Positions 44,459 through 52,666 of a DNA stretch of 64,000 nucleotides are shown here, piece after piece. The translations under genes were made by a program, and so were the position numbers. The DNA is taken from NCBI RefSeq assembly GCF_001751365.1, contig NZ_LJGT01000041.1, positions 549,007 to 613,006 on the forward strand. The letters run 5' to 3'. The notes under the pieces are model-generated. The model saw nothing but the letters and a program-made list of their open reading frames with translations, did no database searches and was not told where the DNA came from. Position 1 is the stretch's first letter, and each line of letters begins with the position of its first letter. This DNA comes from Streptomyces abyssalis (GTDB taxonomy: Bacteria > Actinomycetota > Actinomycetes > Streptomycetales > Streptomycetaceae).

Positions 44459-44626
44459 ATGGCGGCCATGAAGCCGCGGACGGGTGACGGCCCGCTCGAG
44501 GTGACCAAGGAGGGGCGGGGCATCGTCATGCGCGTTCCGCTCGAAGGCGGTGGGCGACTCGTCGTCGAGCTGACCCCGGATGAGGCGACTGCGCTCGGTG
44601 AGGAGCTGAAGAAGGTCTGCGGCTGA
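44459..44626 (+). CDS. DUF3117 family protein (Rv1211-like)
   Basis: 55 aa, ATG at 44459 with AAGGGG upstream. The sequence MAAMKPRTGDGPLEVTKEGR and the end PDEATALGEELKKVCG are typical of this very conserved actinobacterial family of about 55-75 aa. No structure-based function is known to me. In the conserved block it follows tag, as Rv1211 follows tagA, although here an enoyl-CoA hydratase gene on the other strand lies between. Confidence 0.92.
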   Translation: MAAMKPRTGDGPLEVTKEGRGIVMRVPLEGGGRLVVELTPDEATALGEELKKVCG

Positions 44627-44689
44627 CGCCCGGCAGCGGGGCCGCCCCGCCCGCGGCGGACCGAGCGAGTCATCGGTGGGTTTCCACGG

Positions 44690-44714
44690 CCCCGGAGCAC
44701 ATCGTGCTCCGGGG
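44690..44714. terminator. bidirectional terminator between the DUF3117 and O-methyltransferase genes
   Basis: CCCCGGAGCAC / GTGCTCCGGGG, an 11-bp perfect stem with an ATC loop, between convergent genes. Confidence 0.82.
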
Positions 44715-44776
44715 CGGATGTGTCTGGCAGCGGCACACGGGAAGCGGCGCACCGGCTCGCCCGCCCGGCTCGTGCT

Positions 44777-45433
44777 TCACTGAGCGCGCTTGACCGCGCA
44801 GAGCAGACCGTCCCCCACCGGCAGCAGCGACGGCACGAGCGCGGTGCTCTCCCGTACGGCGCCCAGGAGTTCGCGGAGCTTGCGCACCTCGGCGGGCTGT
44901 GCGGCGGAGTCGACCGTACGGCCGCCTGCGAAGACCCCTTCGAAGCAGACGAGACCGCCGGGCCGCAGCAGGCGCAGCGCCTCGGCGAAGTAGTCGAGGC
45001 ACTCGGCCCGGTCCCCGTCGCAGAAGACCAAGTCGTAGCCACCGTCGGCAAGGCGCGGCAGCACGTCCAGGGCGGAGCCCGGAATGAACCGCGCGCGGTT
45101 GCCGGTGAAGCCGGCGGCACGGAAAGCCTGCCGCGCGGTCTGCTGCTGCTCGGGGTCGGTGTCCACCGTCGTCAGTACGCCGTCGGGCCGCATCCCGGCC
45201 AGCAGGTGGATGCCGGAGACGCCGGTGCCGGTGCCGATCTCGGCTACGGCCTTGGCGCCGGCGGTCGCGGCCAGCAGACGGAGCGTGGCACCGGTGGCGG
45301 CCGACACCGCGCGCACGCCGGCCTGCTGAGCCCGCTGCCGGGCCCAGCGCAGCGCCGCGTTCTCGGCGTCGTCGACGAGCTCGGCGCCGTAGGCATCGGC
45401 GAATGCCCAGCTCGACTGCGGATTGCCGGTAAT
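44777..45433 (-). CDS. SAM-dependent O-methyltransferase (Rv1220c-like)
   Basis: 218 aa if translation begins at ATT 45433. That codon has AGGAG exactly six bases upstream and gives the family N-terminus (x)TGNPQSSWAFADAYGAE. No in-frame ATG, GTG or TTG lies near; the nearest alternative is TTG 45547, without an SD. Class I methyltransferase of the caffeoyl-CoA/catechol OMT family (Methyltransf_3): AEIGTGTGVSGIHLLAGM, then DTDPEQQQTARQAF and DLVFCDGDRAECLDYF. The substrate is unknown. It is divergent from the ECF sigma factor gene, as Rv1220c is from sigE. Confidence 0.88.
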   Translation of the reverse strand: MTGNPQSSWAFADAYGAELVDDAENAALRWARQRAQQAGVRAVSAATGATLRLLAATAGAKAVAEIGTGTGVSGIHLLAGMRPDGVLTTVDTDPEQQQTARQAFRAAGFTGNRARFIPGSALDVLPRLADGGYDLVFCDGDRAECLDYFAEALRLLRPGGLVCFEGVFAGGRTVDSAAQPAEVRKLRELLGAVRESTALVPSLLPVGDGLLCAVKRAQ

Positions 45434-45703
45434 GGCCCTCTCCTGTCCCCGTCCTCCACGCCACGGTGACTGTATCCGTTGCCCCGGGAACCCGCTGATG
45501 GGACCGAGCGTTGTACCGGGGTGGAAGGTGCAGGGGGTGCCGTGCAATTGCGATCGACGACTGTGCAGCGGGAAAAGCAGCAGGACCGGGAGCCGGTCAA
45601 AAGTGCTTATCCGGAGCTAACGGGCGAGGTGGTTAGGGTTGGTGTTCCACTGGACACCACCAGAGCCGACAGGGGAGGTGCGGCTGCTGTCCGGGACCGT
45701 GGA

Positions 45704-46408
45704 ATGCTAAGGCGTTTTCGCAGGTCGGCGGACGAGCCGAAATCCGTGACTGACACCGCTGACCAGGTCCGCCCTGCCGAATCCGCGACCACGGCGACTT
45801 TCGACACCGATGCGGAGAGCCAGGCGTGGACCCCTCCCTCCTGGGAGGAGATCGTCAGCACGCACAGTGCACGGGTCTACCGCCTCGCATACCGCCTCAC
45901 CGGCAACCAGCACGACGCCGAGGACCTCACGCAGGAGGTCTTCGTCCGCGTCTTCCGCTCCCTGTCGACGTACACGCCGGGCACGTTCGAGGGCTGGCTG
46001 CACCGCATCACCACGAACCTCTTCCTGGACACGGTGCGCCGCAAGCAGCGCATCCGGTTCGACGCCCTCGCCGACGACGCCGCCGAGCGTCTCCCCAGCC
46101 GTGAGCCCACGCCGCAGCAGCACTTCAACGACACCCACTTCGACGCGGACGTGCAGCAGGCGCTGGACACCCTCGCACCGGAGTTCCGCGCCGCCGTCGT
46201 GCTCTGCGACATCGAGGGACTGTCGTACGAAGAGATCGCCGCCACGCTCGGCGTGAAGCTGGGCACCGTGCGCAGCCGTATCCACCGCGGCCGCTCGCAG
46301 CTGCGCAAGGCGCTCCAGCACCGCTCTCCCGAGGCCCGCGCCGAGCAGCAGCGCGCGCTGACAGCCGCGGCCCCGGCCGCCGGGGGCGGGGAGGTCGGTG
46401 CCGCGTGA
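45704..46408 (+). CDS. sigE: ECF RNA polymerase sigma factor, SigE type
   Basis: 234 aa from ATG 45704 (GGGA eight bases upstream). GTG 45629 and later GTGs are alternatives, and the mycobacterial homologue also has several starts. The first ~55 residues are a non-conserved extension. Region 2 is YRLAYRLTGNQHDAEDLTQEVF with RITTNLFLDTVRRKQR; region 4 is LAPEFRAAVVLCDIEGLSYEEIA with LGTVRSRIHRGRSQLRKAL. The next gene, overlapping by 4 nt, is a zinc anti-sigma factor. Position between the Rv1220c-like gene and rseA/tatB identifies it as the SigE-type envelope-stress sigma factor of actinobacteria; it is not the S. coelicolor protein named SigE that works with CseB/C. Confidence 0.9.
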   Translation: MLRRFRRSADEPKSVTDTADQVRPAESATTATFDTDAESQAWTPPSWEEIVSTHSARVYRLAYRLTGNQHDAEDLTQEVFVRVFRSLSTYTPGTFEGWLHRITTNLFLDTVRRKQRIRFDALADDAAERLPSREPTPQQHFNDTHFDADVQQALDTLAPEFRAAVVLCDIEGLSYEEIAATLGVKLGTVRSRIHRGRSQLRKALQHRSPEARAEQQRALTAAAPAAGGGEVGAA

Positions 46409-47460
46409 GTGGCACGGGCATGCGTGGCACAGTGCCGCAGCCGGAGAGAGAGCTCACTCAGACCGAGCAGCATCTCGGCGACCGTCTCGCGGCGCTCATC
46501 GACGGGGAGCTGGGACATGACGCACGCGAGCGCGTGCTGGCGCACCTCGCGACCTGCCGGAGCTGCAAGACGGAGGCGGACGCGCAGCGCCGGGTGAAGA
46601 ACGTCTTCGCGGACACCGCACCCCCGCCCCCTTCGGACGGACTGCTGGCGCGGCTTCAGGGCCTGCCTGCCGCCGGCCCGGCCGACGGGCCGTTCGACGG
46701 CACGCCCTCCGGCGGCGACGGTGCCCGGCTTCCGGGCAGCGGTTCCCGCGGGGCGCTGTCCGACCCGTCGCAGCCCATGGCGAATGCGGAGTCCGGCGGC
46801 TCTGTATGGGCGTTCGACCAGCTGCGCGGAGGCCGCGGCGGAAGCGCGCTCTCGCCTGGCCGCGGATTCCGGATACACGAAATGGAGCGGCTCTCCGCGC
46901 GGGGCCGCCGCTTCGCTTTCGCCGCGGCGGGCGCAGTCTCGCTGGCGGCGCTCGCCCTGGCAGGCGGCGTGGGCACTGCCGGCACGGCCGGGAGCGGGTC
47001 CTCCGCCGCGAAGGGCGACGCCGGCGCTGCCTCTGCCAGCTCCGTCCGTACGGCCAACGCGACCGGCGGCAGCGACAGGGACCGACGTCGCCGTGACGCG
47101 AGCGCCATGCGCACCGAAGTGAGCGGCACGGTCCTCAGCGCGAGCACGACGGCCGGTGACAGCAGCGGCGCGGCGCTCAAGGCGGGCCACGGCTCGGGCC
47201 TGCACCGCGGTGCTCCCTGGGCGGCTCCCACGGCACCTCCGGCGGAGGGCGAGCGGGCCGGCACCTCCCACCCGCTGCTGCGTGAGGCCTTCCTCTCGTC
47301 CCTGGCGCTTCCCACGCCGCCTTCGGCCGCGACCGGCGCATACGGCTTCGGGGCCGAGTCGTATGCCGGGCTTCCCGCGGACGCGTTCCCTGGCGGCGCC
47401 ATCCGGAAGAGCGCGCCCTCGCCCTCCGCGGTGACCACGGCGGCTCCGCCCCGGCGCTGA
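46405..47460 (+). CDS. zinc-binding anti-sigma factor (RseA-like)
   Basis: 351 aa, GTG at 46405 overlapping the sigma factor stop (GTGA), so equimolar coupled synthesis is likely. The ZAS motif is complete: RVLAHLATCRSCK (HxxxCxxC) with an upstream conserved His in ALIDGELGHDARE. A single transmembrane helix at about residues 168-195 (FAFAAAGAVSLAALALAGGV) separates the cytoplasmic sigma-binding part from a ~155-residue outer domain rich in Ala/Gly/Ser. Mycobacterial RseA is shorter and cytoplasmic in style, so this longer membrane-spanning form may be degraded by regulated proteolysis. Confidence 0.88.
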   Translation: MSGTGMRGTVPQPERELTQTEQHLGDRLAALIDGELGHDARERVLAHLATCRSCKTEADAQRRVKNVFADTAPPPPSDGLLARLQGLPAAGPADGPFDGTPSGGDGARLPGSGSRGALSDPSQPMANAESGGSVWAFDQLRGGRGGSALSPGRGFRIHEMERLSARGRRFAFAAAGAVSLAALALAGGVGTAGTAGSGSSAAKGDAGAASASSVRTANATGGSDRDRRRRDASAMRTEVSGTVLSASTTAGDSSGAALKAGHGSGLHRGAPWAAPTAPPAEGERAGTSHPLLREAFLSSLALPTPPSAATGAYGFGAESYAGLPADAFPGGAIRKSAPSPSAVTTAAPPRR

Positions 47461-47679
47461 GCCTGAGGGGCCCCGAGGGGCGTCGCGTGACGCTGCTCGC
47501 ACCGCAGCGGCTGAATTGCCGCCGGGCGAGCGGGAATTGCCGGTGATCGGGGCACGACGGCACCAACAGGACCGTTCGTACGGATGCCGAGGTGGGCTCC
47601 CACCGTGGCCCGCACTCCGGGTACCGTGAGAGCGGGCCGTGGCACTGCCCGCGAACGATGAGGATGAGGGAGCTGCAAG

Positions 47680-48165
47680 GTGTTCTTCGACATAGGACCC
47701 CTAGAGCTGGTCGCGCTCGTCATCCTTGCTGTTCTCGTCTTCGGGCCGGAGAAGCTGCCCAAGGTGATCCAGGACGTGTCCGGATTCATCCGCAAGGTGC
47801 GTCAGTTCTCCGAGAACGCCAAGGACGACATCCGCTCCGAGCTGGGGCCGGAGTTCAAGGACTTCGAGTTCGAGGATCTGAACCCGAAGAACTTCGCCCG
47901 CAAGCACCTGCTCGACGGCGACGAGCTGGGCGTCAAGGAGATCCGCAACAGCTTCGACTTCCGTGACGACATGGCGGAGGTCACCGACGCGGTCAACGGC
48001 ACCAAGAGCGTCGGCGCACGCGGCAGCGGCGGCAGCGGCAGCCGTACGAGCCTGAGCAAGGGCGGGGCGGCCACCGGCCTGGACACGTCCGATCCGCTCA
48101 GCAAGGAGAGCCCCCGGAAGCGCCCGAAGGACGAGCCACCGCCCTTCGACGCGGACGCGACCTGA
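47680..48165 (+). CDS. tatB: Sec-independent protein translocase TatB
   Basis: 161 aa, GTG at 47680 with GAGGGAG upstream. N-terminal helix FFDIGPLELVALVILAVLVFGPEKLP followed by an amphipathic helix (KVIQDVSGFIRKVRQFSENAKDDIRSE) and a polar, lysine/serine-rich tail. The Glu in the membrane segment and the GPEKLP hinge are TatB hallmarks, and the LG/EL pattern separates it from TatA. It binds twin-arginine substrates with TatC. It follows the sigE-rseA pair by 219 bp; in M. tuberculosis htrA lies in between, here nothing does. Confidence 0.93.
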   Translation: MFFDIGPLELVALVILAVLVFGPEKLPKVIQDVSGFIRKVRQFSENAKDDIRSELGPEFKDFEFEDLNPKNFARKHLLDGDELGVKEIRNSFDFRDDMAEVTDAVNGTKSVGARGSGGSGSRTSLSKGGAATGLDTSDPLSKESPRKRPKDEPPPFDADAT

Positions 48166-48303
48166 ATCTTTCGGGTCACATACCGCGGCACATCGCGCAT
48201 CGCCCGCATCATCTGCCTCACGCGGGTCACCTGAGAGGCGCATCTCACGTCCCTGATGAAGGGCCGTTTTTTGGTCATGCCCGAAACGGCGGACCCGGGT
48301 GGC

Positions 48304-48309
48304 TATCCT
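48304..48309 (+). promoter_or_regulatory. -10-like element upstream of the 48384 gene
   Basis: TATCCT in the context GGCTATCCT, about 75 bp before the ATG. It is the only promoter-like motif seen in the 218-bp gap after tatB. Confidence 0.35.
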
Positions 48310-48383
48310 CCCTGTGTCCGGGGTTCGCCGTCCGAGGGGGGCAGGCTGCCCGTGGCACAGGGCATTGAGGAGGCGTCGCACAG

Positions 48384-49037
48384 ATGGAGACGACGAGTCG
48401 GGTGGCTGGTGAACCCGGGCCCGCCGCACCGGAAGAGACCGGTGCCGAGCGGGCTGTGGACGGGTTCCTGACGGCTTCCTTCCCGTGGTACGGCCTCGAT
48501 GAGGCGTTCACCGGACCACGCTGGCTGATGCAGGTAGGTACGACGGCGGACGGCACCGTCGAGCACGGTTCGACGGGGCACGGCGAAGTGCCCTCACTCA
48601 AGGTCGAGGCCAATCCGGCCAACCAGCGCTTCGCGGTCGCCGTCACGGTCGCGAGCCGGCCGGTACGGCGCAGCGCGGACGGCACCGGGGTGCTGGAGGC
48701 GACATCCGTGTCGACCGCGGCATGGCTCGCCGGCTCGGGGCTGTTGTCGTGCACGTGGCCGCAGGAGATGGAGCGCGGACTCCGGCAGGACTGGCTCGAC
48801 CAGCAGACGGTCGTGGCCTGGGAGCTCGCCGACGACCTGGGCGGTGCCGGATGGTCCACGCTGACCCTGCCCGTGGACGGAGTCCCCACCGACTTCCACT
48901 ACCGCGAGTCCGAGTACGGGTGGGTGCTCGCCGGAGCGGCACAGGAAGGCGTGCACATCGGAGCGTACGGGCGCGGCATGAGCGCGTACGGGCTGGGTTT
49001 CGCCGTCGTCAAGGACATCACCAGCTACCAGCAGTGA
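48384..49037 (+). CDS. hypothetical protein
   Basis: 217 aa, ATG at 48384 with GAGGAGG ten bases upstream. No signal peptide or membrane helix. The sequence alternates short beta-like strands (RFAVAVTVASRP, GWSTLTLPVDGVP, FHYRESEYGWVLAGAAQEG, VHIGAYGRGMSAYGLGFAVVKD) and is rich in Trp and Tyr. No family recognised; the layout resembles single-domain cytosolic beta proteins. It lies between tatB and mrp, and a 16-bp hairpin ends the transcript. Confidence 0.78.
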   Translation: METTSRVAGEPGPAAPEETGAERAVDGFLTASFPWYGLDEAFTGPRWLMQVGTTADGTVEHGSTGHGEVPSLKVEANPANQRFAVAVTVASRPVRRSADGTGVLEATSVSTAAWLAGSGLLSCTWPQEMERGLRQDWLDQQTVVAWELADDLGGAGWSTLTLPVDGVPTDFHYRESEYGWVLAGAAQEGVHIGAYGRGMSAYGLGFAVVKDITSYQQ

Positions 49038-49064
49038 CCCGCGCCCAAGGCGTGTGAGGCAAAT

Positions 49065-49102
49065 CACGAGGGGCGTCCCCCACATCGGGGACGCCCCTCG
49101 TG
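49065..49102. terminator. bidirectional terminator between the 48384 gene and mrp
   Basis: CACGAGGGGCGTCCCC / GGGGACGCCCCTCGTG, a 16-bp perfect stem with a 6-base loop, between convergent genes. Confidence 0.88.
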
Positions 49103-49169
49103 CGCGTACGCAACCCTTGCCGGCCTTGAGGGCCTTGCCGGGCCCGCGGCTTCCGCTGGGCGGCCGCCG

Positions 49170-50357
49170 TCAGAACTTGTTGGTCGGCGTGAGCCCCAGC
49201 GACATGCCCGACAGACCGCGCTGACGTGCGCCGATCTTGCCGGCGATGTCGCGCAGAGCCGCGCCCGCCGGCGAGTCCGGGTCGCTGAGCACGACGGGCT
49301 TGCCCTCGTCGCCGCCCTCACGCAGCCGCAGGTCGATCGGGATGCCGCCCAGCACCGGCACCTCGGTGCCGGTCGTCTTCGTCAGTCCCTCGGCAACCCG
49401 CTGCCCGCCGCCGGTGCCGAAGACGTCGACCATCTCGTCGCAGTGCGGGCAGGGCATGCCCGACATGTTCTCGATGACGCCGACGACCTTCTGGTGCGTC
49501 TGCACGGCGATGGAGCCCGCGCGCTCCGCGACCTCCGCGGCCGCCTGCTGCGGGGTGGTGACGACCAGGATCTCCGCGTTGGGCACGAGCTGGGCGACCG
49601 AGATCGCGATGTCGCCGGTGCCGGGCGGCAGGTCGAGCAGCAGCACGTCCAGGTCGCCCCAGTAGACGTCCGCGAGGAACTGCTGGAGGGCGCGGTGGAG
49701 CATCGGACCGCGCCACACCACGGGGGAGTTGCCGGGCGTGAACATGCCGATCGAGATGACCTTCACGCCATGAGCCGAGGGCGGCATGATCATGTCCTCG
49801 ACCTGTGTCGGCCGGCCGTCGGTGCCCAGCATCCGCGGTACGGAGTGTCCGTAGATGTCGGCGTCGACCACGCCCACCTTCTGGCCCTCGGCCGCCAGCG
49901 ACGCGGCCAGGTTGACCGTCACCGAGGACTTGCCGACTCCGCCCTTGCCGGAGGCCACGCAGTAGACGCGGGTCAGCGAGCTGGGCTGGGCGAAGGGGAC
50001 TTCACGTTCGGCTTTGCCGCCGCGCAGCGACGAGGCGAGCTCGCGGCGCTGTTCGTCACTCATCACGTCGAGTTCGACGGAGACGCGGGTGACGCCCGCG
50101 ACGCCCTGGACGGCCTCGGTCACGTTCGCGGTGATCGTCTCGCGTAGGGGACAGCCGGAAACCGTCAGATAGATCCCGACGTCGACGGCGCCGTCGGGTG
50201 CGATACCGATGGACTTCACCATGCCGAGGTCGGTGATCGGCCGGTGGATCTCCGGGTCGTCCACCGTCGCCAGCGCGGCACGTACTGCGTCCTCGGTGGG
50301 AGGGGTCGCAGAGGGATCCCCCTCCCGTACGGACTCTGGGGGAGTGTCGGTAGCCAT
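49170..50357 (-). CDS. mrp: Mrp/ApbC-type Fe-S cluster carrier P-loop ATPase
   Basis: 395 aa, ATG at 50357. Residues ~25-105 are a MIP18/DUF59 domain (VDDPEIHRPITDLGMVKSI, SGCPLRETI). The NBP35/Mrp ATPase follows, with a Walker A of deviant ParA type (ASGKGGVGKSS), DADIYGHSVPRMLG, LLDLPPGTGD and the Fe-S ligand pair CPHC in ENMSGMPCPHCDE. It delivers Fe-S clusters to apo-proteins. Corresponds to Rv1229c. Its -10 box ends 6 nt before the ATG, suggesting a leaderless transcript. Confidence 0.95.
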   Translation of the reverse strand: MATDTPPESVREGDPSATPPTEDAVRAALATVDDPEIHRPITDLGMVKSIGIAPDGAVDVGIYLTVSGCPLRETITANVTEAVQGVAGVTRVSVELDVMSDEQRRELASSLRGGKAEREVPFAQPSSLTRVYCVASGKGGVGKSSVTVNLAASLAAEGQKVGVVDADIYGHSVPRMLGTDGRPTQVEDMIMPPSAHGVKVISIGMFTPGNSPVVWRGPMLHRALQQFLADVYWGDLDVLLLDLPPGTGDIAISVAQLVPNAEILVVTTPQQAAAEVAERAGSIAVQTHQKVVGVIENMSGMPCPHCDEMVDVFGTGGGQRVAEGLTKTTGTEVPVLGGIPIDLRLREGGDEGKPVVLSDPDSPAGAALRDIAGKIGARQRGLSGMSLGLTPTNKF

Positions 50358-50363
50358 GCGGAA

Positions 50364-50369
50364 ATGGTA
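50364..50369 (-). promoter_or_regulatory. -10 element 6 nt before mrp (leaderless)
   Basis: Minus-strand TACCAT, 6 nt, ATG. No SD sequence is present. Confidence 0.5.
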
Positions 50370-50489
50370 CGGCCGCCCGGCGGAGCCCCCGAAGCCCCGG
50401 GGTGCGGGGAACCGGCGGAGACAACCGGCGGAACCGAGGTCATGGACGGTCCGGAGCGCCCGGACACCGGAAGGCCCGTATGGCGTGCA

Positions 50490-51158
50490 TCACATGCCGG
50501 GCGGCGGACCTCCGGTTCGGGTCACGGTCTGCTCGGCGTCGCGGTCCATCCGACCCGTCTGCTCCAGGTCCTTGACCAGCTCCTGCAGTTCCGAACGGAT
50601 CCAGTCACGGGTGGCGACCTCACCGAGACCCATCCGGAGCGACGCGATCTCGCGGGTGAGGAACTCGGTGTCGGCGATGCTGCGTTCGTTCTGCTTCCGG
50701 TCCTGTTCCAGATTGACCCGGTCCCGGTCGTCCTGCCGGTTCTGAGCGAGCAGGATCAGCGGCGCCGCGTACGACGCCTGCAGCGACAGGGCGAGGGTCA
50801 GGAAGATGAAGGGGTATTCGTCGAAGCGCAGCGGCGCCGGCATCACCACGTTCCAGATGATCCAGACCGTGACGACGAACGTCATCCAGACGATGAACCG
50901 TCCCGTGCCCAGGAAGCGCGCGATCTCCTCCGACAGCCGGCCGAACGCGTCCGGGTCGTACTCCGGGAGCAGCCTCCGCCGCGGGGCGCGCGGCACGTCC
51001 AGACGACCACGCGTGCTGCGCTCCCGCTCGCGCTCGCGGGCCACTTCCAGTTCCCGGTCCCGCTCGCGTTCACGTTCCCTCTCCAGATCGCGTTCGCGGT
51101 CGCGCCACCGGTCGCGGCTCCTCTCCCGCTCCCGGTCCTTGTCCCGTTCAGCCGCCAT
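50490..51158 (-). CDS. DUF1003 membrane protein with Arg/Glu/Asp-repeat N-terminus
   Basis: 222 aa, ATG at 51158 with GGAGGGAG nine bases upstream. Residues 1-65 are almost entirely R, E, D and K in RERERERD-like repeats, an extreme charged and probably helical or disordered tail. The DUF1003 core follows (DAFGRLSEEIARFLGTGRFIV, then FDEYPFIFLTLALSLQASYAAPLILLAQNRQDDRDR) with two hydrophobic helices. The C-terminal ~60 residues are helical. It overlaps the end of the MgtE_N/CBS gene by 11 nt, so the two are translationally coupled. Function unknown. Confidence 0.87.
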   Translation of the reverse strand: MAAERDKDRERERSRDRWRDRERDLERERERERDRELEVARERERERSTRGRLDVPRAPRRRLLPEYDPDAFGRLSEEIARFLGTGRFIVWMTFVVTVWIIWNVVMPAPLRFDEYPFIFLTLALSLQASYAAPLILLAQNRQDDRDRVNLEQDRKQNERSIADTEFLTREIASLRMGLGEVATRDWIRSELQELVKDLEQTGRMDRDAEQTVTRTGGPPPGM

Positions 51159-52488
51159 ACCGTACGACTCCCTCCGCTCGCGGTCCGCCGGCAATGGGCA
51201 ACCGCTGCGCGGCCTCCTCACGCCAGTCGTCCGGCAGCAGATGGTCCAGGACGTCGTCGACGGTGACGGCGCCCAGCAGATGCCCGCCCTCGTCCACCAC
51301 CGGTGCTGCCACGATGTTGTACGTCGCCAGATAGCTGCTCACCGCCGGCAGCGTGGTCTCCGGCGGCAGCGGGCGCAGATCGGTGTCGACGATCGAGCCG
51401 ACGAGGGTGAACGGCGGGTCCCGCAGCAGTCGCTGGAAGTGGACGAGCCCCAGATACTTCCCCGTCGGCGTCTCGTCGGGCGGCCGGCAGACGAAGACCT
51501 GCGCGGCCAGCGGGGCGGACAGGTCGGCGTTGCGCACGCGCGCGAGCGCGAGCGCCACGGTGTCGTCGGGCTGCAGCACGATGGGCTCCGTCGTCATCAT
51601 GTTCCCGGCGGTGCCCTCCTCGTACGACAGCAGCCGCCGTACGGGCGCCGCGTCCTGGGGCCGCATCAGCTGGAGCAGCCGCTCCTTGTCGTGCTCGGCG
51701 AGCTCGGAGAGCAGGTCGGCGGCGTCGTCGGGGTCCATGGCCTCCAGTACGTCCGCGGCGCGTTCGTCCGGCAGCTCGTCGAGGAGCTCGACCTGGTCGT
51801 CGGTGGGAAGCTCCTCCAGTACGTCGGCGAGGCGGTCGTCGTCGAGCGCGGCCGCGACCTCGACCCGGCGCTTCGGGGTGAGATGGTGGACGGTGTTGGC
51901 GATGTCCGCGGGGCGCATGCGCTCGAAGGTGGCCAGCAGAGTCGCCGCTCCCTGTTCCCTCTCCTCGAGAGCGAAGCCGGTCACCGCCGACCACTCGACG
52001 GTCAGGGCTTCGCCCCGCCGCCGGAGCGCGCCTCCCTTGCCGCGCCGCAGCCGCCGCACGAACACCTTGTCGATCTGCCAGTCGCGCCTGGCCGGCAGCT
52101 GCTGAATTCCGACGTCGAGGACGGTGACCTGCTCGCCGGTCTCCACCAGGGACACCTGACGGTCCAGCAGCTCACCCAGGACGAGGGTCTCGGACGGGCG
52201 CTGTTCGAAGCGCCGCATGTTCACGACTCCGGTGGTGATGACCTGGCCGGACTCCACGCCCGTCACCCGCGTCATCGGGAGGAACACCCGTCGCCTGCTT
52301 ACCACTTCGACCACCAGGCCGAGCACGCTCGGCGGGCGCTCCCGCTGCGGGCTGCCCGCTCCCGGGGCGGGCTGGCCGCGCAGCATGACGACGACGTCGC
52401 GCACCCGCCCCACCTGGTCGCCGTTCGGGTCGAAGACGGCGATGCCGGAGAGGTGAGACACGAAGACCCGGGAGGCGCCTGCGGCCAT
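51148..52488 (-). CDS. PRC-barrel / MgtE_N / CBS-domain protein (Rv1232c-like), no pore
   Basis: 446 aa, ATG at 52488. PRC-barrel-like strands occur at ~13-70 (LSGIAVFDPNGDQVGRVRDVVV) and ~120-160. The magnesium-transporter N domain (superhelix of DDDRLADVLEELPTDDQVELLDELPDERAADVLEAMDPDDAADLL type repeats; given as landmarks at about residues 220-270) comes next, and then two CBS domains (EGTAGNMMTTEPIVLQPDD and LVGSIVDTDLRPLPPETTL). The MgtE transmembrane pore is absent, so it is a soluble protein with the Mg2+-sensing half of a transporter. Conserved as Rv1232c. The downstream coupled gene supplies a two-helix membrane protein. Confidence 0.9.
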   Translation of the reverse strand: MAAGASRVFVSHLSGIAVFDPNGDQVGRVRDVVVMLRGQPAPGAGSPQRERPPSVLGLVVEVVSRRRVFLPMTRVTGVESGQVITTGVVNMRRFEQRPSETLVLGELLDRQVSLVETGEQVTVLDVGIQQLPARRDWQIDKVFVRRLRRGKGGALRRRGEALTVEWSAVTGFALEEREQGAATLLATFERMRPADIANTVHHLTPKRRVEVAAALDDDRLADVLEELPTDDQVELLDELPDERAADVLEAMDPDDAADLLSELAEHDKERLLQLMRPQDAAPVRRLLSYEEGTAGNMMTTEPIVLQPDDTVALALARVRNADLSAPLAAQVFVCRPPDETPTGKYLGLVHFQRLLRDPPFTLVGSIVDTDLRPLPPETTLPAVSSYLATYNIVAAPVVDEGGHLLGAVTVDDVLDHLLPDDWREEAAQRLPIAGGPRAEGVVRYGG

Positions 52489-52666
52489 CGGTCGGGCCCT
52501 CCTCGTCCGTACGTGCTCCGGTGCAAAAGCACCCTTTGCCGCCTTCAGCCTAGCCCGGCGGCGCCCGGTGAGAGCGTGTGCGATGGTCCGGACGGCTGCC
52601 GTCCGCAACCGGGTGCGCGCACCGGTAGGGTGCGGTTTCCGGCTCGATCTCCAGGAGGTTGCCGAC

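Noticed and set aside
48166..48383. Possible small gene or RNA after tatB (71-codon frame at 48256)
   Set aside because: No SD, no motif; only a TATCCT promoter-like box for the following gene is visible.
50950..51160. Short DNA repeats that could look like a repeat array or CRISPR
   Set aside because: They are codon repeats of the R/E/D tail in a well-supported coding frame, without spacers.
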